NCBI RefSeq assembly: GCF_000612665.1
Contig: NZ_HG942029.1
Location: 37,185-101,184 of the forward strand
Direction of reading: 5' to 3'
DNA from: Neobacillus dielmonensis
GTDB lineage: Bacteria > Bacillota > Bacilli > Bacillales > Cytobacillaceae
DNA: 64,000 bases
Within the stretch, counting starts at the first letter, position 1, and each line of letters opens with the position of its first letter. The notes under the pieces were generated by a model that saw only the letters and a program-made list of their open reading frames with translations, did not search any database and had not been told where the DNA came from. Both the position numbers and the translations under genes were made by a program. Below, one piece after another: positions 42,277 to 50,598 of this stretch.

Positions 42277-43545
42277 GTGGACGCAAAGTATATTTGGGAA
42301 GATGTTCTAAAAACAGTAAAACAATTAGATCCGAAAAAGCTAGAAATAGTCAAAGCAACCTTGCCCGTTGTCAAAGAGCATGGCGAAGCGATTACCACCC
42401 GTTTCTATGTTCGGATGTTTGAGAAGCACCCAGAATTAAAGAATATTTTTAACATGACCCACCAAAAAACCGGTCACCAGCCGAGAGCATTAGCCAATGC
42501 TGTGTACGGGGCAGCCGCTAATATCGAGGATATGAGTACGATCATGCCGGTACTCGAGCGGATTGGACAGAAGCATCGCAGCCTGCAAATCAAACCGGAA
42601 CATTACCCAATTGTTGGGGAAAATCTATTGGCAGCGATTAAAGAGACACTAGGGGATGCAGCCACTGATGAAGTGATTGACGCTTGGGCTGATGCTTATG
42701 AGGTAATCTCCGATGTCTTTATCAGGATGGAAGATAAACTTTACAAAACAACCGAAGCGGAGCCAGGTGGTTGGGCAGGATTTAAAGAATTTATTGTCGA
42801 TCGGAAAGTTCAAGAGAGCGATGTGATTACGTCTTTTTACCTGAAGCCAAAAGACGGGGCGACATTGCCAAGGTTTATTCCGGGTCAATACATTACTGTA
42901 AAAATTGATATTCCACAGGAAGAATTTACTCAACTTCGGCAGTATAGTCTATCGGACAAGCCTGGCCGCGATTATTTTCGCATTAGCGTTAAAAGGGAGG
43001 AACCTATAGGAGAGGGTTATCCTCCAGGCGTCGTATCCAATGACTTGCACAAATTCTTTAATGAAGGAGATATTCTCCCTGTATCGGCCCCTGCAGGCGA
43101 CTTCTATTTAGATATGGACAGCAAAGAGCCGGTCGTATTACTTAGCGGCGGGGTCGGCTTGACACCGATGATGAGCATGTTAAATACAATTGCCGAAGAA
43201 CAGCCCGAGAGAAAGGTATACTATTTTCATGCGGCCCGTAACAGCAAGTTCCACGCGTTTAAAGGATATGTAGAGGATTTGGCTGCCACGAAGCCAAATG
43301 TACAGTCTTTCGTCATTTATGATAATCCTACGGACGCAGACCGAAACGCCAAAAATTATGATAAAGAAGGCTATATCACTTTGGAATATCTAAAAAGTGT
43401 CCTTCCGTCGAAGGAAGCTCAATTCTACTTTTGTGGACCTACTCCATTTATGAAGGCAGTCAATAACGCGTTGAAGGAGTGGGGCGTTCCTGCTGAAGAT
43501 ATTCACTATGAATTCTTTGGTTCGTTTGATGATATTGAGGGCTAG
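42277..43545 (+). CDS. hmp: Flavohemoprotein (nitric oxide dioxygenase)
   Basis: The 422-residue protein joins an N-terminal globin (about 15-150; ITTRFYVRMFEKHPELKNIF, proximal His in ENLxxI/KHxSL context: IGQKHRSLQIKPEHYPIV) to a ferredoxin-NADP reductase-type module. The latter has FAD-binding RQYSLSD (about 222-228), GVVSNDLH, NAD-binding VLLSGGVGLTPMMSMLNTI, and the end YFCGPTPFM and YEFFG. Hmp converts NO and O2 to nitrate using NAD(P)H in the cytosol. The GTG start follows GGAGGCGTTAAA. It sits next to an Rrf2/Spx stress cluster, and a perfect palindrome precedes it. Confidence 0.95.
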   Translation: MDAKYIWEDVLKTVKQLDPKKLEIVKATLPVVKEHGEAITTRFYVRMFEKHPELKNIFNMTHQKTGHQPRALANAVYGAAANIEDMSTIMPVLERIGQKHRSLQIKPEHYPIVGENLLAAIKETLGDAATDEVIDAWADAYEVISDVFIRMEDKLYKTTEAEPGGWAGFKEFIVDRKVQESDVITSFYLKPKDGATLPRFIPGQYITVKIDIPQEEFTQLRQYSLSDKPGRDYFRISVKREEPIGEGYPPGVVSNDLHKFFNEGDILPVSAPAGDFYLDMDSKEPVVLLSGGVGLTPMMSMLNTIAEEQPERKVYYFHAARNSKFHAFKGYVEDLAATKPNVQSFVIYDNPTDADRNAKNYDKEGYITLEYLKSVLPSKEAQFYFCGPTPFMKAVNNALKEWGVPAEDIHYEFFGSFDDIEG

Positions 43546-43565
43546 TCTTAAATGCTATCAACTAT

Positions 43566-43587
43566 AGGTCCCCGGGGGAGGGGACCT
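43566..43587 (+). terminator. GC-rich hairpin after hmp
   Basis: AGGTCCCC pairs perfectly with GGGGACCT. No U-tract follows, so it is an imperfect terminator or a 3'-end stabiliser. Confidence 0.5.
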
Positions 43588-43608
43588 GCTGATTTCGTTG
43601 CATACCTA

Positions 43609-43643
43609 TTGACTTTTTTAACTGTATATATTAAATTTACAGT
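43609..43643 (+). promoter_or_regulatory. Promoter and operator of the Rrf2 gene
   Basis: TTGACT (43609-43614), 17 bp, TAAATT (43632-43637). ACTGTA-N11-TACAGT (43621-43643) covers the -10. The same AACTGTATAT...TTAAT pattern recurs twice ahead of the next gene, so this is a likely autoregulatory Rrf2 site. Confidence 0.65.
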
Positions 43644-43672
43644 ATGTACTCCCAGGGAAGGAATGAGTGTAA

Positions 43673-44101
43673 ATGAACAGTGATTTTGTCATCGCGTCCC
43701 ACAGCCTGGTTTTATTAGCGAACCTGCCCGATCATATGGCAAATAGCGAAACGATTGCGGAGAATGTTTGCACCAATCCAGCAAGGATTCGAAAAATCAT
43801 GAGTACATTGAAGAAACACGGGTTGGTAAAAACGAAAGAGGGAATTGGCGGAGGATATATTTTAGGTTGTGATCCTGAAAAAACAACACTGTCGGAAATT
43901 TATTTAGCCGTCTCATCCGGTTCCTTAAAACCACACTGGTGTACAGGTGACCCTGACCAGGAGTGTGTGATTTCTTCCAATACACAAAGTGTCATGGATG
44001 AAATTTTTTCAGAGGCAGAAAAACATATGCAATCCTTTTTGAATCAAATAACGATTAGTAGTGTACTAGAAAAGATTAAACATTGCGAGTCAAATAATTA
44101 A
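43673..44101 (+). CDS. Rrf2 family repressor, SaiR/YwnA-like
   Basis: The 142-residue protein has the Rrf2 winged helix (SETIAENVCTNPARIRKIMS, then LKKHGLVKTKEGIGGGYILG) and a dimerisation helix at the C-terminus. Cysteines lie in HWCTGDPDQECVISSNTQ (about 91 and 99) and at Cys38 and near the end, but the three-Cys Fe-S cluster pattern of NsrR/IscR is absent. In B. anthracis the Rrf2 repressor SaiR controls the spxA2 operon in which it lies. Here an Spx paralogue gene follows two genes later, with matching operator-like motifs before both units, so the same circuit is likely. ATG follows GGGAAGGAATGAG. Confidence 0.85.
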   Translation: MNSDFVIASHSLVLLANLPDHMANSETIAENVCTNPARIRKIMSTLKKHGLVKTKEGIGGGYILGCDPEKTTLSEIYLAVSSGSLKPHWCTGDPDQECVISSNTQSVMDEIFSEAEKHMQSFLNQITISSVLEKIKHCESNN

Positions 44102-44116
44102 TCTTCTTTGGCACTA

Positions 44117-44192
44117 AACTGTATATTTTTTAATAACATATGATAAATAGCTCTAGATTGGTTCGGCTTAACTGTATATTTTTAATAAACAT
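44117..44192 (+). promoter_or_regulatory. Two Rrf2-type operator copies before the IDEAL-Spx genes
   Basis: AACTGTATATTTTTTAATAA (from 44117) and AACTGTATATTTTTAATAAA (from 44170) match each other and the motif at 43620. They lie between the Rrf2 gene and the IDEAL-domain gene, as expected for control of the downstream Spx operon. Confidence 0.6.
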
Positions 44193-44215
44193 TTAGTAAA
44201 AGTAGGTGAGAAGCG

Positions 44216-44614
44216 ATGATCAATGAGAAGTATAGCTTAGAAGTTGGCGACTGGGTCAAGGGAGAATCAAGGGACGGTGCATTCATCCATGGGTATATTG
44301 AAACGATTAACACATTATATGGAACGCTTAAAGTAAAGGTGGTTGCGAGTGATAACGAGAGAAACATTGGCAAGACCCTTGAGGTGGCTAATCGGGTTGA
44401 AAGGCTGCCTGTTTCCGATTCTATAGTGGAAGGTGAACTTAGAGACCTAATTGATGTGGCGTTGGCTACCAAGGACCAGCAGTGGTTTAACGAGTTATCA
44501 GAGAAATTAGCTTCACTTACAAAGAAGTCCAATCCTGACGCGTTTTCCAAATCGGTAGAACTGTTGTTTGAAAATAATCCGGAAACATCGGAAAAAGAGA
44601 GTGAGAGAGGGTAG
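44216..44614 (+). CDS. IDEAL-domain protein
   Basis: The 132-residue protein has an N-terminal beta-rich domain (VGDWVKGESRDGAFIHGYIE) and a short helical IDEAL-type motif (LRDLIDVALATKDQQWFNEL, about 80-100), named for the Ile-Asp-Glu-Ala-Leu pattern found in several Bacillus proteins. Molecular function is unknown. ATG follows TAGGTGAGAAGCG. It lies between an Rrf2 repressor gene and an Spx-paralogue gene on the same strand, preceded by two operator-like repeats, so it is likely part of the oxidative-stress operon. Confidence 0.75.
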   Translation: MINEKYSLEVGDWVKGESRDGAFIHGYIETINTLYGTLKVKVVASDNERNIGKTLEVANRVERLPVSDSIVEGELRDLIDVALATKDQQWFNELSEKLASLTKKSNPDAFSKSVELLFENNPETSEKESERG

Positions 44615-44698
44615 TCCTCTTGAACATTTTTTTGCGAATATCTCGATTTCATAATAAAGCAATTTGAAACTTAAATGGTCTTAGGGAGAGTGTTTAAA

Positions 44699-45103
44699 AT
44701 GATAAACCTGTATACGACCCCAAGCTGTACTTCATGCAGAAAGGCAAAGGCTTGGCTGGAAGAACATCAAATTGATTTTAAAGAACGAAATATCTTATCT
44801 GAACCACTGACAGAGCAAGAGATTAAATCAATCTTGCTGATGACGGAAGAAGGAACGGATGAAATTATTTCTACTAATTCTAAGGCTTTTCAAGAACTGA
44901 AAGACAAAATTGAAAACATTGATTCGCTGCCGCTTCATGAATTATATAAATTGATTATTAATAATCCAAAGATGCTGCGGCGCCCCATTATCCAAGATGA
45001 GAAACGACTGCAGGTCGGTTATAACGAGGAAGAAATCCGCAGCTTCCTGCCACGCACGATTCGGACCTATTTAAGAACGGAATTGCAAAAGATGGCGAAT
45101 TAA
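44699..45103 (+). CDS. Spx-family regulator, SpxA2-like paralogue
   Basis: The 134-residue protein is a clear Spx/ArsC-family regulator: redox switch CTSC at residues 10-13 ([20 protein letters not shown]), [20 protein letters not shown], and [20 protein letters not shown] with the conserved Arg that contacts the RNA polymerase alpha C-terminal domain. Spx binds alpha and switches transcription under disulfide stress. Compared with B. subtilis Spx it has a small insertion near residue 70 and a divergent C-terminus, suggesting the second paralogue (SpxA2 of B. anthracis) rather than the housekeeping copy. ATG 44699 follows AGGGAGAG. It is flanked by an IDEAL-domain gene and a small stress-protein gene. 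Confidence 0.9.
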   Translation: MINLYTTPSCTSCRKAKAWLEEHQIDFKERNILSEPLTEQEIKSILLMTEEGTDEIISTNSKAFQELKDKIENIDSLPLHELYKLIINNPKMLRRPIIQDEKRLQVGYNEEEIRSFLPRTIRTYLRTELQKMAN

Positions 45104-45125
45104 TCAAGAAAGGGGATTCTGAACG

Positions 45126-45260
45126 ATGATTGAAGTAATGGTTACGGTTCAGTTTAAAAATAGAAATTATAATACAAACGTCATTGTTCAAAAAGGAATG
45201 ACGGACAAAGAGATTAAACGTTTAGCAGAAGAGCAAGTTATGAAACAATGGAGAATATAA
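45126..45260 (+). CDS. 44-residue small protein, BA3454-type stress response family
   Basis: The frame encodes MIEVMVTVQF, then NVIVQKGMTDKEIKRLAEEQ and a MKQWRI end. I recognise it as resembling the BA3454 family of short Bacillus stress proteins. It starts 23 bp after the Spx-paralogue gene with AAAGGGG at good spacing, and a terminator directly follows, so it is the last gene of that operon. Function unknown; fold probably a small beta-beta-alpha unit. Confidence 0.75.
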   Translation: MIEVMVTVQFKNRNYNTNVIVQKGMTDKEIKRLAEEQVMKQWRI

Positions 45261-45263
45261 AAG

Positions 45264-45298
45264 AGGACTGCTTCCGAATATGGGGAGGCAGCCTTTTT
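45264..45298 (+). terminator. Terminator of the Spx operon
   Basis: A stem of about 11 bp with one mismatch and one G-U pair (45264-45275 with 45284-45294), then a T run, four bases after the stop codon. Confidence 0.75.
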
Positions 45299-45336
45299 AT
45301 TATAAGTGACCGGGGAAGAAAAAATACAGGGGATCC

Positions 45337-45882
45337 GGTCATTAAGTGAGGCTCTAAATGCCCGCGGAGAGTGAAAAAGGAAGGGAGCGGTCATTAAGCG
45401 GGGCTCTAAATGCCCAAGGAGAGCGAAAAAGGAAGGGAGCGGTCATTAAGCGGGGCTCTAAATGCCCGCGGAGGGCAAAAAAGGAAGGGAGCGGTCATTA
45501 AGCGGGGCTCTAAATGCCCGAAGAGAGCGAAAAAGGAAGGGAGCGGTCATTAAGTGAGGCTCTAAATGCCCGCGGAGAGTGAAAAAGGAAGGGAGCGGTC
45601 ATTAAGCGGGCTCTAAATGCCCAAGGAGAGCGAAAAAGGAAGGGAGCGGTCATTAAGCGGGGCTCTAAATGCCCGCGGAGGGCAAAAAAGGAAGGGAGCG
45701 GTCATTAAGCGGGGCTCTAAATGCCCAAGGAGAGCGAAAAAGGAAGGGAGCGGTCATTAAGCGGGGCTCTAAATGCCTGCGGAGGGCGAAAAAGGAAGGG
45801 AGCGGTCATTAAGCGGGGCTCTAAATGCCCGCGGAGAGCAAAAAATCAAGAGAACGGTCACTAAGCAGTCCTCTAAGTGACC
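45337..45882. repeat. Tandem array of ten 52-bp repeats
   Basis: Units begin with GGTCATTAAG at 45337, 45389, 45441, 45493, 45545, 45597, 45648, 45700, 45752 and 45804, with a degenerate eleventh start at 45856. The period is 52 bp (unit 6 is 51). Each contains GGGGCTCTAAATGCCC, a short stem-loop, then an AAAAAGGAAGGGAGC tail. Variants alternate: units 1-4 and 5-7 follow the same order of variants, suggesting block duplication. The period is not a multiple of three and no frame stays open, so it is non-coding. There are no unique spacers, so it is not a CRISPR array. Confidence 0.95.
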
Positions 45883-45944
45883 GATAGATGCTTATTTTAG
45901 GAAAATCGGGCATTTATGCTATGCTGCTGCTAAAATCCAAAAGC

Positions 45945-47216
45945 CTATTCCTCAAATTCCCCCTCCAACAAAGGAGACAGCGCCTTTGTCCTGTCGACAT
46001 GAATAAAAGCATCATACCGTTCTGACAAACGGGAAGGCACATAATTGCCATAATGCTCGTAGGCCGGATCGTAAACAACTCCAATGGCCCGGTGTTCTAT
46101 TTCCCCACGAAAGGCATCCTTATTTTCTTTTGTAAACATCAAATATTGGTCATATGCCCCTGCACGATGAAGGGCTTGTTCCCAGCTTCCATTCGCCCCT
46201 TCAGGTACCGTCATCACCTCATACGGCACGCCCCAATTTTCAGCGGCAATCACCGTACCTTGATACGTCCCCATGCCAATCGCATACACATTCTCCACGC
46301 CGTACTTCTCCCGAATTAATTGCCCCGTATTGACCATGCCTTCCTTTGCCATATCGGTAGCCCGGGCATCGCCAATATGGGTGTTATGCTCCCAAACAAT
46401 CCCCTTTGCGTCAGGGCCATAAAAATTTCCGATAGTATCGAGCGCCTCTACCATATGCCGATCCCGAATGTTCCAGGATTCATTGTCATTGGTGACCATC
46501 GTATGATAATAAAACTCCGCATTCGAAGCAACAAGGGCGTTGATGTTCATGTTTAGTGCCGATTCTGGGTCGTGCTCATGTATTCTTCTATTTTCCCTAA
46601 TGGTCTTTAGCAAATCCATAATCTCACTCATGCAGTCTTCTCCGTAAAAAGCAGCCGATATCCCGTACCTTTCCGGTTTGCGGTGGAACGGTTCAAAACA
46701 GCTAATCGCCGTCATCGCCTTTTCCAAGTCAGGTGAATTGATTTTTTTTAAATAATCCACAATGGCATCCATCGATTCCCAAAGGCTGTAGACATCGAGC
46801 CCATAAAAACCGATCTTCTTTCCGGGCCGACCTTGATTATAATCCCGTAGCCATTCAATCAAATCCACTATTTCCTCATTAGCCCACATCCAGGTTGGCC
46901 AACGGTTAAAGGATGACTGCAATACCTCTTTGGCATTTGAATATTCCGGGGACTGACCTTTGATATAGCGGTTGACTTCATAGCAGGCTGGCCAATCGCC
47001 TTCGACGGCTATAAACGAAAAATGCTGCTCTTGAATGAGCCTTTTGGTCATTTCCCTGCGGAGGGTATAAAACTCGCTTGTTCCATGGCTCGCTTCCCCC
47101 ATCAGCACATACTTCGCTTTGCTGGCAGCCTCCACTATGGGAGTAAGTTCGGCTGGCTGTGAAAAACGGACAGCGTATTTTCGAATCTGGTCCAATAAAG
47201 CCTCAGTTTTTAACAA
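45945..47216 (-). CDS. Erythromycin-esterase-family protein
   Basis: The 423-residue protein matches the Ere/succinoglycan-biosynthesis-like family: VLMGEASHGTSEFYTLRREM (catalytic-type His in GEASHGT, about residue 44), FIAVEGDWPACYEVNRYI, and VWEHNTHIGDARATDM (second His pair). Ere enzymes open the macrolide lactone, but most chromosomal Bacillus relatives have no proven macrolide role. The TTG start at 47216 follows GAGGTGA. It lies downstream of an ABC/sigma operon on the same strand, behind a terminator, so it is probably separate from it. Confidence 0.82.
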   Translation of the reverse strand: MLKTEALLDQIRKYAVRFSQPAELTPIVEAASKAKYVLMGEASHGTSEFYTLRREMTKRLIQEQHFSFIAVEGDWPACYEVNRYIKGQSPEYSNAKEVLQSSFNRWPTWMWANEEIVDLIEWLRDYNQGRPGKKIGFYGLDVYSLWESMDAIVDYLKKINSPDLEKAMTAISCFEPFHRKPERYGISAAFYGEDCMSEIMDLLKTIRENRRIHEHDPESALNMNINALVASNAEFYYHTMVTNDNESWNIRDRHMVEALDTIGNFYGPDAKGIVWEHNTHIGDARATDMAKEGMVNTGQLIREKYGVENVYAIGMGTYQGTVIAAENWGVPYEVMTVPEGANGSWEQALHRAGAYDQYLMFTKENKDAFRGEIEHRAIGVVYDPAYEHYGNYVPSRLSERYDAFIHVDRTKALSPLLEGEFEE

Positions 47217-47273
47217 TGAACTTCACCTCAACTGTAGTATGAACCAGGTGGGCCTGCTTCATTTAAAAAACAA

Positions 47274-47298
47274 AACCGGGAATCAAGGATTCCCGGTT
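47274..47298 (-). terminator. Terminator of the ECF sigma-ABC operon
   Basis: A perfect 10-bp stem (47274-47283 with 47289-47298), 5-nt loop; on the minus strand it runs into a T-rich stretch. Confidence 0.85.
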
Positions 47299-47302
47299 CA
47301 AG

Positions 47303-48421
47303 TTAGGCAATTTGTTTTCTTTTTATTAGAGACATCGACAGGAACACCGCAATCACAAGCGTCACCATGCATACGACAACGCCTACATATGGCAGCAAAA
47401 TTGGATAATTCGATATATTCACCGTAATAAAATTCATATACAATGCTTCAACCTTCATAATATTGGTCAAGGTGAAGGTTAACAATCGATCCACCCAGCG
47501 GATATCAACACTCATTATGCTTTGTGCCACAATCGGAACCCCGTACAGCAGCCCTGAAAGGAAGAAAGACAGGACCGAAGACTTGGCTAAAGTAGAAATG
47601 ACCACAATCACTCCGGCAAAAGCAAGCGCAGCAAGCAGGTGCAATCCAAGCTGGATGAGATGGTACTCGAAAAACGTAAGGCTGAACGGAGAGGCCTGGT
47701 ATTTATACGCGAATTGAATCGGCAAATCCCAGCCATCAGTGCCATAAAGGGCTGTTTTCATGAGTAAATTGTAGGCTTCCCAAACCACAACAACTATGAT
47801 GGTAAAAATAAATGAGGCGATCAGTTTTGCTTTCATCGTCACCTGCCGTCCGTTCTTTGTACTCAAAATATAGTTTTCAACGCCCGTTGCATGCTCGTTG
47901 GAATAAATCCCTGACAACCCGATAATCAGGAACAGGCCGGTCAAAATCAATCCGAATACATTGACAAAGTCGATTGCCTCCCGTGGAGCGGCATAATACG
48001 AGATTTTATCCACTTTTACATTGCTGTACATATCCTTCGCAAGATCCATTCTGTTCTTTTCAAGCTGGTCCCCTTTTTGTTCGGCCTGTTTGGATAATTG
48101 AGTGTAATCGGCAGCCAGCTGCTGGTTTTGCAATTGTATCGTGTGGGCGAGAGTGATGTCATTGCTGACCCCGGCCAAGGCACTAGTCTTATCATCATAA
48201 CCATTTTCAGAATGTTGGTTCTCCAATTCTGCTCGCAGCTTATCTGCTCTTTCAATCTTCTCTTGAGTAATCGGGCCTTGCCACTCACGGTATACATCTC
48301 TAGTTACGTCATTATCCCAGACGTTGGTCAAGGAAACCAATGTCAGCCAGCCAAACATGAAGATGCCGGCAAAATAAAGGCTTTTTTGTTTAAAAATCTT
48401 GATTAACTCCCACCTGATCAT
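47303..48421 (-). CDS. ABC-2 type permease
   Basis: The 372-residue protein has an N-terminal helix (SLYFAGIFMFGWLTLVSLTN), a large external segment of about 120 residues rich in charged helices (AQTYTQLSKQ-like), and five more membrane helices in the C-terminal half (VFGLILTGLFLIIGLSGIYS onwards). This is the ABC-2 exporter layout. It begins in an ATGA overlap with the preceding ATPase gene. The cargo is unknown; bacitracin/lantibiotic-type exporters share this shape. Confidence 0.8.
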   Translation of the reverse strand: MIRWELIKIFKQKSLYFAGIFMFGWLTLVSLTNVWDNDVTRDVYREWQGPITQEKIERADKLRAELENQHSENGYDDKTSALAGVSNDITLAHTIQLQNQQLAADYTQLSKQAEQKGDQLEKNRMDLAKDMYSNVKVDKISYYAAPREAIDFVNVFGLILTGLFLIIGLSGIYSNEHATGVENYILSTKNGRQVTMKAKLIASFIFTIIVVVVWEAYNLLMKTALYGTDGWDLPIQFAYKYQASPFSLTFFEYHLIQLGLHLLAALAFAGVIVVISTLAKSSVLSFFLSGLLYGVPIVAQSIMSVDIRWVDRLLTFTLTNIMKVEALYMNFITVNISNYPILLPYVGVVVCMVTLVIAVFLSMSLIKRKQIA

Positions 48422-49290
48422 GCTCCCGCCTCCTTGTCGAAATAATAAAGATATAAATCCTCCAGATTAACCGGAGTGTGATCGGCATCTCCTGCTGGTT
48501 TTCTCTCCGAAATGATTCTTAATTCTACTCCGTTAGACCCGCGCACCATATTGCCGACTTTATAGGAGCTTTGATAGGAGGCCACTTCTCGGTCATTCAC
48601 TTGGACCTTCCACACCTGCTGCTGAATTCCTTCCATCAGCTTTTGCGGGGTGTTTTTCTCAATTAACCGGCCGTTTTTCATAATGAGTATTTCTTTTGCG
48701 ATATATTCAATATCCGAGACAATGTGGGTAGACAAAAGGACAATTCGGTCCTGAGCGATTTCCGATAGCAGGTTGCGGAACCGGATCCTTTCCTTCGGGT
48801 CGAGCCCTGCCGTCGGCTCGTCAACAATAAGAATTTTCGGGTCATTTAGCAAGGCTTGGGCAATACCCACCCGCTGCTTCATCCCGCCGGATAGTTTACC
48901 AATCTTCACCTTTGTTTTTTCAGTAAGATTGACACGATCAAGTAATTCGGTGATTCTTTGCTTAGCGCCATGCTTATCCATTCCTTTTAAACTGGCAATG
49001 TAGAATAAGAACTTCTCGACCGTAAAATGCTTATAATAACCGATATGTTGGGGGAGATAGCCCAGCAAATCACGATAGCTGTCCCCTAATTGGAAAATAT
49101 CATTGCCGTTTAAGGTAATCCGTCCGGATGTGGGGGTCGATACCGTAGCCAGCATCCGCATAAGTGTTGTTTTTCCAGAACCGTTCGCCCCGAGAAAACC
49201 ATAAACACCGTTTGTTAGTTCTGTGCTTACACCGTCAACTGCACGTTTATCACCAAATGTTTTTGTCACATTTTCAAGTGTTAATTTCAT
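48418..49290 (-). CDS. ABC transporter ATPase
   Basis: The 290-residue ATPase has Walker A GANGSGKTT (about 34-42), the signature KLSGGMKQRVGIAQALLNDP, Walker B ILIVDEPTAGLD and a switch His (LLSTHIVSD), with a C-terminal extension of about 70 residues as in CcmA/YxlF-type exporters. It pairs with the next permease. Its start overlaps the stop of the preceding membrane-protein gene (ATGA), so the four genes from the sigma factor on are tightly coupled. Confidence 0.92.
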   Translation of the reverse strand: MKLTLENVTKTFGDKRAVDGVSTELTNGVYGFLGANGSGKTTLMRMLATVSTPTSGRITLNGNDIFQLGDSYRDLLGYLPQHIGYYKHFTVEKFLFYIASLKGMDKHGAKQRITELLDRVNLTEKTKVKIGKLSGGMKQRVGIAQALLNDPKILIVDEPTAGLDPKERIRFRNLLSEIAQDRIVLLSTHIVSDIEYIAKEILIMKNGRLIEKNTPQKLMEGIQQQVWKVQVNDREVASYQSSYKVGNMVRGSNGVELRIISERKPAGDADHTPVNLEDLYLYYFDKEAGA

Positions 49291-50057
49291 ATTCCTTGGC
49301 TCCTTATATTGAAGGTTTTAATTTTTACAATATGCACTATCCAGATGATAACTCCGGCCATTATAAAGGCAGCGGCCTTAAAGCCGTTCAATTGCATCAG
49401 AAATTCTTGGGTTACAGGTGTTTGAATCATGACATAGCAGAACACAAACCAAACTGTTAAAAGGACGCTGCTTACCATGTTGCTCTTCATGCTCATTGCG
49501 ATCAAAAAGGCGATGCCGGACACCAGTACATAGGGAATTGTCCAGGAGAGGAGCAGTTTTGAAAAAATCAGCCCCGGATCTACCTGCAAACAGAGCGCCG
49601 TTATAGCGGCATTGATGAACAAATTAAACACGCCAACAACTAACAGCCGGGAAGAAACGATTTGATGCGCGTTGTATTTTAACGTCATTTCTAATTCAGT
49701 TAGCCCTGCATGCTGGCTCTTAAGGATTTCAAAAATCCCAGCAATAAACGGCATAGGGGCTAGAGCAAACAGAGTCAGATAGGGATCTGTTTGAAAAACG
49801 GTTAAGCTCATAATGCCGAAAAACAGGAATACACTGTTTAATGCCCAAAAAGTCCAGTTGAACATCAGCATCTCCCGCAAACTGTTGGCAATAATGGTTT
49901 GGGCGCTGGTTTTGAAACTGGCGAACCGTTTTTTCTTCTGTGGGACCTGGGATAGAATGTATTCAATCGATGTTTCCATTTCCTCTTCATTGGGGTAATC
50001 GATGGTATAAGAATTGAGAAATTCACTGATTTCTGGGTCAATTTGTATTTCTTTCAT
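49287..50057 (-). CDS. Membrane protein in a sigma-ABC operon, possible sigma partner
   Basis: The 256-residue protein has a cytosolic N-terminus of about 55 residues (IDPEISEFLNSYTIDYPNEE, then SIEYILSQVPQKKKRF) and six membrane helices (about 70-250). It has no zinc-binding HxxxCxxC anti-sigma motif. The gene overlaps the sigma gene by 20 bp, the position usually held by an anti-sigma factor, and is followed by an ABC ATPase and permease. It may be an anti-sigma of unusual type or a transporter subunit. ATG 50057 follows GAGGTG. Confidence 0.6.
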   Translation of the reverse strand: MKEIQIDPEISEFLNSYTIDYPNEEEMETSIEYILSQVPQKKKRFASFKTSAQTIIANSLREMLMFNWTFWALNSVFLFFGIMSLTVFQTDPYLTLFALAPMPFIAGIFEILKSQHAGLTELEMTLKYNAHQIVSSRLLVVGVFNLFINAAITALCLQVDPGLIFSKLLLSWTIPYVLVSGIAFLIAMSMKSNMVSSVLLTVWFVFCYVMIQTPVTQEFLMQLNGFKAAAFIMAGVIIWIVHIVKIKTFNIRSQGI

Positions 50058-50598
50058 CCTGCTCACCTCTGTATAGATAAGTTTTGAGCTTTTCTAAGCC
50101 TTGCTTTAATCGAGATTTCACTGTTGGCACACTGCTGTTCGTCACCACGGCAATCTCCGAAATTTTCATGTCATTGAAGTATTTTAAAAGAATGGCTTCG
50201 CGCTGGTAGCTGGGAAGGTGTTCTAATGCCTGTTTGATTTCCTTGCGCCGCTCATTTCTTTCAAAAATGGATGACACGCCTTTTTCACTCCGGATATCTT
50301 GGTTGGTCAGCTCGTATGTATGCAACCGGTCTTTATGGGCTCGGCTTTTAAAATAATCTTTTGCATGGTTACTGGCGAGCGTTAGCAGCCAGCTTTTAAA
50401 ATCAGCAGAAGGCTGGTATTTACTAATGTTTTTTAACAGTTTAATAAAGGTTTCCTGGGTCAAATCTTTGGTCAGCTCTTTGTCGCCCGTCATCCGGTAA
50501 AGAAAGCTGTACACCAGTTTATAATGGCGCCGCACCAGGACCTCCTGACTGGAAACAATGCCTTGTTTAATTTCCGTAATCAGCTCATAGTCTGTCAT
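50038..50598 (-). CDS. ECF-type RNA polymerase sigma factor
   Basis: The 186-residue protein has sigma region 2 (VRRHYKLVYSFLYRMTGDKE, LTQETFIKLLKNISKY, DFKSWLLTLASNHAKDYF) and region 4 (ALEHLPSYQREAILLKYFND, MKISEIAVVTNSSVPTVKSR), the ECF pattern with no regions 1 or 3. ECF factors redirect RNA polymerase to envelope-stress promoters. The operon order sigma, membrane protein, ATPase, permease resembles the B. subtilis sigY operon (with yxlF-yxlG transporter genes). I could not identify a convincing self-regulated promoter upstream. ATG follows CGGAGGTGATAGT. Confidence 0.9.
   Translation of the reverse strand: MTDYELITEIKQGIVSSQEVLVRRHYKLVYSFLYRMTGDKELTKDLTQETFIKLLKNISKYQPSADFKSWLLTLASNHAKDYFKSRAHKDRLHTYELTNQDIRSEKGVSSIFERNERRKEIKQALEHLPSYQREAILLKYFNDMKISEIAVVTNSSVPTVKSRLKQGLEKLKTYLYRGEQDERNTN

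Noticed and set aside
45337..45882. CRISPR array
   Set aside because: The units follow each other directly with a 52-bp period and no unique spacers, and no cas genes are near.
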